Origin: Bacteroidia bacterium
Lineage (GTDB): Bacteria; Bacteroidota; Bacteroidia; Cytophagales; Cyclobacteriaceae
Reading direction: 5' to 3'
DNA: 64,000 bases
Assembly: GCA_030432655.1 (NCBI GenBank)
Contig: JAUILA010000009.1
Location: forward strand, 62,001-126,000
Shown here piece by piece: positions 18,376 through 26,047 of this stretch. Position 1 is the first letter of the stretch. Each line of letters starts with the position of its first letter. The notes beneath the pieces are model-generated. The model worked only from the letters and a program-made list of their open reading frames with translations. It was not told where the DNA came from and ran no database searches. Both the position numbers and the translations under genes were made by a program.

Positions 18376-19230
18376 ATGCCGGATACGGTAAAACATATTG
18401 ACCATTCCCTGAAACTCCGTATATCGGGCAGGCCGCGCCATGATCCTGCCGGCTTATGCATTGTAATTCCATGCTACAATGAAAGCAAAAAGCTGAATGT
18501 TGAGGAATACAGTAAATTCCTGCGCTCGCACCCTAATGTGACCATCTGTTTTGTAAATGACGGTTCAACGGATCAAACACTGGAAATTCTTCAGGATATC
18601 AGGAGTGTCTCTCCGGAAAAAGTAGCTGTGATCTCACTGGAGAAAAATAAAGGTAAAGCCACAGCTGTGCGTACGGGAATCCTTCACTGCCTGAAGAATA
18701 CGGATTGTCCCATTACCGGATATCTCGATGCTGACCTGGCCGTTTCACTCGATGAATATACCAGCCTGGCAAGTTATTTACAGAATGGAATTTGTTTCTG
18801 CTTCGGATCCAGGATACTGAAGATCGGTTCGGAAATCAACCGAAAACGCTCCCGTTTTCTGATTGGAAGGGTGATGGCCACCATCATTTCGCTAACACTC
18901 GATCTGAAAGTATACGACACCCAGTGTGGATGCAAACTTTTTACCCGTAAGGCAGCGGGTAAACTCTTTGCAGCCCCGTTCATTTCACGCTGGCTTTTTG
19001 ATGTGGAAATTTTCTTCCGCGTACTGCATTTATACGGAAAGGAAAAAGCACTTTGTAAAATGATGGAAATCCCCGTAGTCAAATGGGTTGACAAGGGGGA
19101 TTCCAAAGTGAAAGCTTCGCATCTTTTCCGGATCATGACGGACCTGGTACTGATCAGAAAACGTTATCGAACGCCGGATTTATCATCTGCACAAATTGAG
19201 AAGGTGGAATACACAGTTATACAACCGTAA
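18376..19230 (+). CDS. GT2 glycosyltransferase, polyprenyl-phosphate sugar synthase-like
   Basis: A 284-residue GT-A protein resembling dolichyl-/undecaprenyl-phosphate hexose synthases. It carries CIVIPCYNESKKL, FVNDGSTDQT, the DADLA metal-binding motif, GSRILK and the late FISRWLFDVE block. There is no C-terminal membrane-helix pair of the GtrB type. It probably transfers a sugar from a nucleotide donor to a polyprenyl phosphate at the inner membrane. The start codon abuts the stop of the GT39-like gene with zero spacing, so translation is coupled. It converges with the first permease (1-nt gap). Confidence 0.9.
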   Translation: MPDTVKHIDHSLKLRISGRPRHDPAGLCIVIPCYNESKKLNVEEYSKFLRSHPNVTICFVNDGSTDQTLEILQDIRSVSPEKVAVISLEKNKGKATAVRTGILHCLKNTDCPITGYLDADLAVSLDEYTSLASYLQNGICFCFGSRILKIGSEINRKRSRFLIGRVMATIISLTLDLKVYDTQCGCKLFTRKAAGKLFAAPFISRWLFDVEIFFRVLHLYGKEKALCKMMEIPVVKWVDKGDSKVKASHLFRIMTDLVLIRKRYRTPDLSSAQIEKVEYTVIQP

Positions 19231-19231
19231 C

Positions 19232-21823
19232 CTATTCGTTACGGATTGATTCAACCGGATTCATTTGTGCCGTGACCATTGATTTGATACCGGTTGTCAG
19301 GGCACCCACCAATAACAGAAGCAGGCTCGCAACAACGAATACGTTTAGCCCCAACCCGACGTGAAACGCAAAATTATCAAGCCATCCTTCGGCCAGAAAC
19401 CAGGCCAGCGGACTTGCCAGTATTATCGCTATTGCCAGCAAAATGAGGTATTCCCTGGACAACAGGAAAACCAGTCCGGATGCACTTGCGCCCATTACTT
19501 TACGAATCCCGATTTCCTGACGCCGCTGCTCATTTGTATAGGAAATCAAACCAAACAGACCCAGACAGGCGATCAATATGGATAAGCCGGCAAAGATTTT
19601 CATCAGTTTGCCCACACTTTGTTCGTTCTGATAATCGGAAGCAAAATCCTGGTCAAGGAATCTATAATTAAAGGGTATATCCGGGGCTACTTTGCGGTTA
19701 AGTTCCCTTAATTGCGCCAGTCCCTCACCAGAATCAGGAACATGTGCAATAGCCATGAACGTATTTTCCAGATCATAGCGGATTATGAGCGGTTCGATCG
19801 GTGAATACAAGTTAGACATATGAAAATCACGCACAACACCGACAATTTTCCCATCCGTACCCCACATACTCAGATTTCTCCCCACAGCGTTATCATAACC
19901 CATCAGGTCAGCCGCCACTTCATTGATAATAAAGGAGGCTGAATCTACCAGGGCATTCCCTGAAAAACCTTCTCCCTGGACCAGCTCCACACCCAGCGTG
20001 TGGATAAAATGCTCATCGACAGCCATAACATTTATTTCTGCCACAAAATCCGGATCCTTGCCGTCCCATTCTGCTCCTCCGGTTGACCATCCCGTTGATA
20101 ACGGATTCGAACTTGTCAATGTAACGGAGGATATTTCAGGATCGGACATGGCCATATTCCGGAATACCTCTTTTTGTTCAGGAGAATAATTCTCCAGTGA
20201 AATGGCTATACGGTTTTCCTTTTCCACTCCCAGGTTTTTAGTCAGAATAAAATCAAGCTGGTTCGATACGACAAGCATGCCACTGATCAGCAACATGGAC
20301 AAAGCAAACTGAAATACCACCAATGCCCTTCTGAAGCCGGATTTCCCGGCGCCCGGCATTATTACATTCTTCAGCGAGGAGATGATCTTAAAGGTGGGCA
20401 TGACCAGTGCCGGGTAAAAACCGGCAATCAGGGTTAGGATTACCACGAGTGACCCGAGGGCACCCCAGGTCAATGGATCACCCCAATGAATAAACAGCGT
20501 TTTTCCAGCCAGCTGACTAAAATACGGAAGCAGCAGCACTACAAGACCCATGGCAATCAGAACAGAAATGAGAATGATCAGGAAGGACTCCAGGTAAAAC
20601 TGAACGCCAATAGACCCCGTGCGGGCTCCGAACATTTTCCTGAGCCCCACCTCCCTGGCCCGGCGGCTGCTCCGGGCAGTGGTCAGATTCGTATAATTGA
20701 TACCGGCGATAAGAAGCAGGAAAATCGCGGTGACGCCCAATATCCTGACATATTGCATTCTCCCGCTCACCGGCAATCCATTCTCAAACGTGCCGTATAG
20801 ATACGTATCCGTGAAGGGCTGAAGATAAATACGTTCATCGGCTGCATTGTCGGTATGGACATTTATCTGATCTTCTACTTTCGTTTGAAGCTCTGCGAGA
20901 TCTGATGGATCGTGTAGCGTCATGTAAATCCTGAATCCACCGTTATACCAGCTTTCCACCCAGTCATTTTCGGCGATATACGCGGCGGCAGGGATGAGAA
21001 TGTCGAACTGGAAAGAAGAATCCGTACCTGTATCTCCAATAACACCTGTCACTTTATATTCCTGGCGAACATTAAGTGTTAACGTCTGACCGATAGCCGC
21101 GGAGACATTTTCCGGCCCGAATATAGCGGCAGCGGTTGATTCTGTAATTACCACCGAGGAGGGGTCATCAAAAACCGAACTGACATCACCGAATAGCATG
21201 GGATATGAAAAGATGGAGAAAAATTCCGGTGATACGTAGTACCCCGCATAGTATGAATCGTGCTCTTCATAACGAAGCGGGAACTCCATTTCCCACGACA
21301 TAATTGCGACTTCATCCACCTCCGGATATTCCTCCGTAAGCAGTGTAGCCATAGGTTGCGGAGTGGATGGAACCGTATTTATCACACCTGATCCCAGGTG
21401 CATATTGCGCCATACCATGACCAGCCTGTCAGATTTGTCATGGAATTTGTCCACCGACAATTCGGCCTGAACCCACAATAAAAGTAAAATAGCGGAAGTA
21501 ATGCCGATAATCAGTCCGAACAGATTGAGCATTGTATGCGCCTTGTACCGCAAGGCATGACGCCATGCTGTTGTTAAATAATGACCTATCATTGTTGTTT
21601 GAGTTTTTGATACTGGAATAATTGACCGGATTATACCCGGGCGAAAAAGTAATAGTATTTGTGATATAAACCACCAGCGAGGAAACCTGACCCCGGTTTC
21701 CAGTTTCTCCTGATAAAGCTCAAGGAGATCACCCTGGACATCCTCAAGCAATTCCGGATCACAAAACCAGGAGAGAAATCTCATGGCCCATGGCGGCGGA
21801 TTATTTCTGACCTGCTGTCCCAT
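19232..21823 (-). CDS. FtsX/MacB-type ABC permease with N-terminal prefix domain (module 1)
   Basis: An 863-residue inner-membrane protein. Residues about 10-75 are a cytoplasmic prefix (PPPWAMRFLSWFC, DVQGDLLELYQEKL). Two MacB-like periplasmic domains and two FtsX cores follow, in the arrangement TM-PCD-TM3-TM-PCD-TM3. Core signatures are ARSSRRAREVGLRKMFGA in the first half and the paired EIGIRKVMGAS in the second. I start at ATG 21823, which overlaps the padR stop by 23 nt; ATG 21859 would overlap by 59. No ATPase lies nearby, so it must share one in trans or act as a mechanotransducer. The substrate is unknown. Confidence 0.9.
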   Translation of the reverse strand: MGQQVRNNPPPWAMRFLSWFCDPELLEDVQGDLLELYQEKLETGVRFPRWWFISQILLLFRPGIIRSIIPVSKTQTTMIGHYLTTAWRHALRYKAHTMLNLFGLIIGITSAILLLLWVQAELSVDKFHDKSDRLVMVWRNMHLGSGVINTVPSTPQPMATLLTEEYPEVDEVAIMSWEMEFPLRYEEHDSYYAGYYVSPEFFSIFSYPMLFGDVSSVFDDPSSVVITESTAAAIFGPENVSAAIGQTLTLNVRQEYKVTGVIGDTGTDSSFQFDILIPAAAYIAENDWVESWYNGGFRIYMTLHDPSDLAELQTKVEDQINVHTDNAADERIYLQPFTDTYLYGTFENGLPVSGRMQYVRILGVTAIFLLLIAGINYTNLTTARSSRRAREVGLRKMFGARTGSIGVQFYLESFLIILISVLIAMGLVVLLLPYFSQLAGKTLFIHWGDPLTWGALGSLVVILTLIAGFYPALVMPTFKIISSLKNVIMPGAGKSGFRRALVVFQFALSMLLISGMLVVSNQLDFILTKNLGVEKENRIAISLENYSPEQKEVFRNMAMSDPEISSVTLTSSNPLSTGWSTGGAEWDGKDPDFVAEINVMAVDEHFIHTLGVELVQGEGFSGNALVDSASFIINEVAADLMGYDNAVGRNLSMWGTDGKIVGVVRDFHMSNLYSPIEPLIIRYDLENTFMAIAHVPDSGEGLAQLRELNRKVAPDIPFNYRFLDQDFASDYQNEQSVGKLMKIFAGLSILIACLGLFGLISYTNEQRRQEIGIRKVMGASASGLVFLLSREYLILLAIAIILASPLAWFLAEGWLDNFAFHVGLGLNVFVVASLLLLLVGALTTGIKSMVTAQMNPVESIRNE

Positions 21824-22160
21824 TACAGGTGAAATCGAATGAAACGGAAGGTATGGCATCCCATAATGATTTACGGGTGTCCATTACATGATCCAGGGCT
21901 TTCTTGCCGTAGGGAGTGACCCGGAAATACCGCTTGCGCTTGCCGCCACGGACCGCCGTGGCCTCACCGAATTGTGATGAAAGAAATCCCTTTTTCTCCA
22001 ATCGCTTGAGTGCGGTGCGCATGGCGCCAACACTTACATTACGATCGGTGCGTGCTTCGATTTCTTCCTTGATCCGGACTCCATAGGCTTCTTCGTAGAG
22101 AATGGCCACCGTCAGCATGACCACCTCCTCGAATTCACCCATACTAAAATTCTTTTCCAT
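21801..22160 (-). CDS. PadR family repressor (module 1)
   Basis: A 119-residue winged-helix protein: FEEVVMLTVAILYEEAYGVRIKEEIEART, recognition helix VSVGAMRTALKRLEKKGFL, and wing with RGGKRKRYFRVTPYGKKAL. The short C-terminal helix makes it a minimal PadR. Its stop region overlaps the permease start by 23 nt, so the two are translationally coupled. Two 19-bp direct repeats upstream are candidate autoregulatory sites. Confidence 0.93.
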   Translation of the reverse strand: MEKNFSMGEFEEVVMLTVAILYEEAYGVRIKEEIEARTDRNVSVGAMRTALKRLEKKGFLSSQFGEATAVRGGKRKRYFRVTPYGKKALDHVMDTRKSLWDAIPSVSFDFTCNGTAGQK

Positions 22161-22167
22161 AGAATAC

Positions 22168-22241
22168 TATTAAAGTCCTAAATGTAGCTTTAAAAAATGA
22201 AAGGAAACAGAATTTGTTTAAATATTTAAATCCTAAATGTA
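22168..22241 (-). promoter_or_regulatory. Two 19-bp direct repeats upstream of padR (module 1)
   Basis: Repeats at 22168-22186 and 22223-22241 match at 17 of 19 positions and share the exact core TACATTTAGGA (minus strand). They are 55 bp apart and lie 8 and 63 nt upstream of the padR start. The proximal copy would cover the promoter/leader. Binding by PadR is an inference. Confidence 0.5.
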
Positions 22242-22363
22242 TTTTTTATAACAACATCCTCTTTTTTAATACGCATGAAGTGCCTGGAAAATCATGTCCT
22301 TAGCCGTAGGCGCAATGTCAAATGACCTGGAGTTATAGGAAAAAGAACAAGGCGCGATACTGA

Positions 22364-22377
22364 TTTAGATGTCTAAA
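22364..22377. promoter_or_regulatory. Perfect palindrome TTTAGA-TG-TCTAAA
   Basis: Exact 6-bp arms around TG lie 106 nt upstream of the first di-haem cytochrome gene and about 50 nt upstream of its candidate promoter. A regulator site for the cytochrome operon is likely; the regulator is unknown. The core TAGA/TCTA differs from the padR direct repeats. Confidence 0.45.
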
Positions 22378-22426
22378 CTTATATAAGCATAAGTAATTCA
22401 ATGAATTGTATCACGGTTTGTAGGTA

Positions 22427-22456
22427 TTGACTTGGGAAAGTTTAAAGGGTATATTG
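22427..22456 (+). promoter_or_regulatory. Candidate promoter of the cytochrome operon
   Basis: TTG at 22427-22429, a 20-nt spacer, then TATATTG at 22450-22456. This approximates the Bacteroidota sigma pattern (TTTG then TAnnTTTG), with one T short in the -7 box. It lies 26 nt before the start codon. Confidence 0.35.
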
Positions 22457-22482
22457 TAACAAATCACCTATTCCCAATGTAA

Positions 22483-23982
22483 ATGCCTGTACATAAGCTT
22501 GCTGCGTCTGTTCTGCTTCTTTCAGTTCTGTTCATTGCCGCGGCAAATTACTTACCTGACATACCTAAAACCTGGGACATGAAAGAAATCAAGCGTTTTC
22601 ATGTGCCTCCTTATGACCGCAAAGTAGCTGTAACCTATGTACCGGAAGAAATTTACTATGCCCTTCCGGAATACAAATTATACAAAACCTACCCGGTTTA
22701 TATCTATGATAAAATGCCGGAGGGCTACCTGGATTCCCTGAAAAGCCTGCCTCCGGAAATCGCTGTTGATTTCAGCAAGCTTACAACCGACGAGGACTGG
22801 ATAGAAGCCGGGCGACTCGTTTTTGAAATGCCACCCAACCGTTCACCTTACAACGCGTTAACCTTTGAATCCGCCTGGGTAGACAGCGTTGGTTATGAAA
22901 CTACGAAGGATGGTATACTTCCCTACCTGAGTTATATTCAGACACCGGAGGGATTAAAGCTCGGATCCACCTCGTGCGCCAACTGTCATACCAAGATCCT
23001 GGACAATGGCCAGGTGGTCGTGGGCGGACAGGGAGATTATCCGTTTGACCGGGAATTTGCCTTCATTATTAAAAAATTTGATTTCCCGGTCACTGCTTCT
23101 ATGTCCACTCCGCTAGTGTATGCGCCCTGGTCCGATCCGTCAGTAAAGGAGGCATGGGCCAAGGAGGACTTTGTGCAGACACTTATGAGTACACCTCCCG
23201 GGGTAATGACCCGCCAGGGAACAGGCACTGAGAGCCCGGTTGCCGTCCCGAGCCTCTTCGGCATCAGGGACATCAAGTATTTCGACCGCACCGGGTTGAT
23301 GAAAAATGAGAATATTGGCGATCTGATGCGCTACGCGGCATTTAACCAGGGCATGGATATGTTTACCCAGTATGGAGCATATATACCTATGAACGGAATC
23401 TCCAGTCATTCTCAGATTACAACGGAGCAATGGGATCACCCTTTCGGGTACGATGCAGGAAGGTATTCCGACGAACAACTCTACGCACTGGCGATGTATC
23501 TGTACTCACTGGAAGCCCCGGAAAACCCGGAAAAGTCCCCGGCAGAGGTCCTGGCCCGAGGGGAGGTGATCTTCGCAGAACAAGGTTGTGTTACCTGTCA
23601 TACGCCACCCGCGTTCACCAATAATATGCTGTTGCCTGCGACTGCTGATTTTGAGATTCCCGATGAGGACAAGGAAACCCTGGACATTTTCAATGTGTCC
23701 GTGGAAACAGATCCGTACCTGAGCACAAAGACCCGGCGCGGCACCGGCTATTACAAAGTGCCCTCTCTGCGCGGGCTTTGGATGCGGGAGGCATTTTTCC
23801 ATGACGGAAGCCTGACAAGTATTGAAGAGGTGCTGGATCCGGCACGGCTGGAACCGGATTATATTCCTACTGGACACGTACCGGTTAACAAGGTTTTCCA
23901 GGGTGTGCCCGGGCATCCTTTTGGTATGGAGTTATCGCCGGATGATAAAGATGCCCTGATTGCTTACTTAAAATCATTGTAA
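22483..23982 (+). CDS. Di-haem c-type cytochrome, peroxidase/MauG superfamily (copy 1)
   Basis: A 499-residue periplasmic protein with a signal peptide or anchor (residues 5-22). Two covalent haem sites are present, CANCH at 165-169 and CVTCH at 369-373. The C-terminal KVPSLRGLWMREAFFHDGSLTSIEEVLDP block is the hallmark of bacterial di-haem peroxidase, MauG and RoxA-type proteins. It is longer than typical CcpA (about 330), with a 150-residue N-terminal extension shared with copy 2, closer in size to RoxA-like oxygenases. Whether it is a peroxidase, oxygenase or electron carrier is not decidable here. It is first in an operon with copy 2 and YceI. Confidence 0.85.
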   Translation: MPVHKLAASVLLLSVLFIAAANYLPDIPKTWDMKEIKRFHVPPYDRKVAVTYVPEEIYYALPEYKLYKTYPVYIYDKMPEGYLDSLKSLPPEIAVDFSKLTTDEDWIEAGRLVFEMPPNRSPYNALTFESAWVDSVGYETTKDGILPYLSYIQTPEGLKLGSTSCANCHTKILDNGQVVVGGQGDYPFDREFAFIIKKFDFPVTASMSTPLVYAPWSDPSVKEAWAKEDFVQTLMSTPPGVMTRQGTGTESPVAVPSLFGIRDIKYFDRTGLMKNENIGDLMRYAAFNQGMDMFTQYGAYIPMNGISSHSQITTEQWDHPFGYDAGRYSDEQLYALAMYLYSLEAPENPEKSPAEVLARGEVIFAEQGCVTCHTPPAFTNNMLLPATADFEIPDEDKETLDIFNVSVETDPYLSTKTRRGTGYYKVPSLRGLWMREAFFHDGSLTSIEEVLDPARLEPDYIPTGHVPVNKVFQGVPGHPFGMELSPDDKDALIAYLKSL

Positions 23983-23985
23983 AAT

Positions 23986-25506
23986 TTGAAAAAGATCAAA
24001 TACGCACTGGCTATCCTTCTCCCGGGTGCAGCCCTCTTAATTCTGCTGGCAATTACTTCTTCAAAAAAAATTGACATTCCCAAAACCTGGGACATGGAGG
24101 AGATAAAAAGATTTCACCTTCATCCGCCGAACAGGAATGTTAAAGTAAAATATGTCCCTGAGGATATATATTACAATCTTAAAGAGTTTGTCCTTTACAA
24201 GAATTACCCGTTATACGTAAAGGAATATGAACCGGAGAATTACCAGGACTCACTGGCCTCCCTGGCCCCGGAAATAGCTGTTGATTTCAGCAAGCTGGTA
24301 ACGGAAGAAGACTGGATCAAGGCAGGGAAACTCGTATTTAACATGCCGGCATCGCTAACTCCTGCCAACACACCCCTGTTCCTGGACTCAGCCTTTATTA
24401 ACCTGACCGGATTGGAAATGCTTCCCGACGGTGAATATCCGTATGGACGCTATGTTCAGACACCAGAGGGCCTCATGCGCGGAATCCTGTCCTGTGCCAG
24501 CTGTCACACGAAGGTCACGGAAGATGGAGAGTTGATAGAAGGCGGCCAGGGAGATTTCATTTTTGACCGGCAATTCGGGTTTATCGTGGAAAGGTTTAGC
24601 ATTCCGATTCCTCCCGACCCTGATGGTTCGGTTGTATTCGCCCCATGGGTTGATTATGACGAGCGGTTTAAAAAATGGACGAGCAAAGATCAGAAGCTGG
24701 CATTAAAAGCCATTCCACCGGGCGTGATGGTCAGGCAGGGCGGAGGTGTGATCAGTCCGATCGCTATTCCAAGTTTATTTGGAATAAAGGATATAAAATA
24801 CATGGACCGTACCGGATTGATGAAGCATGAGAATATCGGGGACCTGATGCGGTATGCTGCTTTTAACCAGGGACTCGACATGTTTAATAAATATGATGAC
24901 TATATTCCCATGAGTGGGTTTGAAAGTCATGAGCAGATTACCCCGGAAGAAGAATGGAGCCACCCGTTCGGGTATGCCAACCGTCGCTACAGTGATGAGC
25001 AGCTATATGCTCTGGCGAAATATGTGTATTCCCTGGAGCCACCTGAAAATCCAAATAAATTTTCCGCTGAGCTCCTTGAGCGTGGCGAGGTGATATTTGC
25101 TGAGCAGGGATGTGTAACCTGTCATCCACCTCCTTTGTTTACGAACAACAAATTACTGCCTGCCACCAGCGATTTCGAGATTCCGGAAGAAGATAAACAG
25201 GAGCTGGACATCTTTAACATATCCGTTGAAACCGATCCTTTTCTGGCTATGAAAACAAGACGCGGGACCGGATATTATAAGGTACCGAGTCTTCGCGGTG
25301 CCTGGATGCGCGAGGCCTTCTTTCATAATGGCAACCTGGCTTCCGTTGAAGATGTTCTTGACCCGGCAAGACTTGAAGAAAGTTATGTGCCCACCGGGTT
25401 CAAACCACATGACCTTGAAACGATGGCAGTCAAAGGCCATCCGTTCGGACTGGAATTGAACAAGGAAGACAAGTCCGCATTAGTCGCTTATATAAAATCA
25501 CTCTAA
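23986..25506 (+). CDS. Di-haem c-type cytochrome, peroxidase/MauG superfamily (copy 2)
   Basis: A 506-residue tandem paralogue of the preceding gene, similar along its whole length. It shares the IPKTWDM-EIKRFH start block, PEIAVDFSKL, the haem motifs CASCH and CVTCH, and the C-terminal VPSLRGAWMREAFFHNG block. The start is a TTG three bases after the upstream stop (MKKIKYALAILL); no ATG would keep the signal peptide, so TTG is well supported. Insertions in the central loop (about residues 205-230) and before the second haem distinguish it from copy 1, suggesting a specialised pair rather than a recent duplication. YceI follows after one base. Confidence 0.87.
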   Translation: MKKIKYALAILLPGAALLILLAITSSKKIDIPKTWDMEEIKRFHLHPPNRNVKVKYVPEDIYYNLKEFVLYKNYPLYVKEYEPENYQDSLASLAPEIAVDFSKLVTEEDWIKAGKLVFNMPASLTPANTPLFLDSAFINLTGLEMLPDGEYPYGRYVQTPEGLMRGILSCASCHTKVTEDGELIEGGQGDFIFDRQFGFIVERFSIPIPPDPDGSVVFAPWVDYDERFKKWTSKDQKLALKAIPPGVMVRQGGGVISPIAIPSLFGIKDIKYMDRTGLMKHENIGDLMRYAAFNQGLDMFNKYDDYIPMSGFESHEQITPEEEWSHPFGYANRRYSDEQLYALAKYVYSLEPPENPNKFSAELLERGEVIFAEQGCVTCHPPPLFTNNKLLPATSDFEIPEEDKQELDIFNISVETDPFLAMKTRRGTGYYKVPSLRGAWMREAFFHNGNLASVEDVLDPARLEESYVPTGFKPHDLETMAVKGHPFGLELNKEDKSALVAYIKSL

Positions 25507-25507
25507 T

Positions 25508-26047
25508 ATGCCCAAATCAGTATTTACACTAATTCTCATCCTCTTTACTTTCGCGGTCAGCGCCCAGGAAAAGGACCAGGTAAACCTGGTATCTTCAGAA
25601 GTTTCGTTTGTGATTAAAAATGCCGGGATAAATGTAGACGGATCCATGGAGGGGCTTACGGCAAACATATTATTCAACCCCAAAAAACCTCAAAAAGGAT
25701 CCATATCAGGAACGCTTGATCCTGCCACAATCAAAACAGGCATTGGAATGAGGGATAAACACCTGAAAAATGAGGACTATTTTGATGTGGAGAATTACCC
25801 GCAGATAAAAATGCAATCCAATTCGCTCCGCAAGCTGCAAGGCAACCAGTACGAAGGGTTGTTTACCCTTACCATTAAAGATATTACCAGGGAGATCAGC
25901 CTGCCGTTTACGGTCACTGAAGAAAATGATCAGTTCATTTTTGATACAAGCTTCGAGATAAACCGGCAGGATTTCGGTCTTGGAGATGACAGCATCATCC
26001 TTTCCGATATGGTTAAGATTAACATACGCCTGACCGGTACGCCCTGA
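25508..26047 (+). CDS. YceI family lipocalin-like periplasmic protein
   Basis: A 179-residue protein with a Sec signal peptide (cleavage after VSAQ, about residue 20) and a complete YceI beta-barrel: VSFVIKNAGINVDGSMEG, TIKTGIGMRDKHLKNEDYFDVENYPQIKM, and the terminal VKINIRLTG strand. Structural work on this family found bound polyisoprenoids or quinone-like lipids. It is separated by one base from the second di-haem cytochrome, so the three form one operon; a lipid/quinone carrier role beside the haem proteins is an inference. Its stop codon directly abuts the stop of the convergent permease gene. Confidence 0.94.
   Translation: MPKSVFTLILILFTFAVSAQEKDQVNLVSSEVSFVIKNAGINVDGSMEGLTANILFNPKKPQKGSISGTLDPATIKTGIGMRDKHLKNEDYFDVENYPQIKMQSNSLRKLQGNQYEGLFTLTIKDITREISLPFTVTEENDQFIFDTSFEINRQDFGLGDDSIILSDMVKINIRLTGTP

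Larger units (their letters stand above)
22161..22482. other. Divergent intergenic region, padR module 1 / cytochrome operon
   Basis: A 322-nt gene-free stretch, strongly AT-rich near padR. It contains the padR-proximal direct repeats, a perfect palindrome at 22364-22377 and a promoter candidate for the cytochrome operon at 22427-22456. No plausible small gene or RNA gene is visible in it. Confidence 0.7.
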
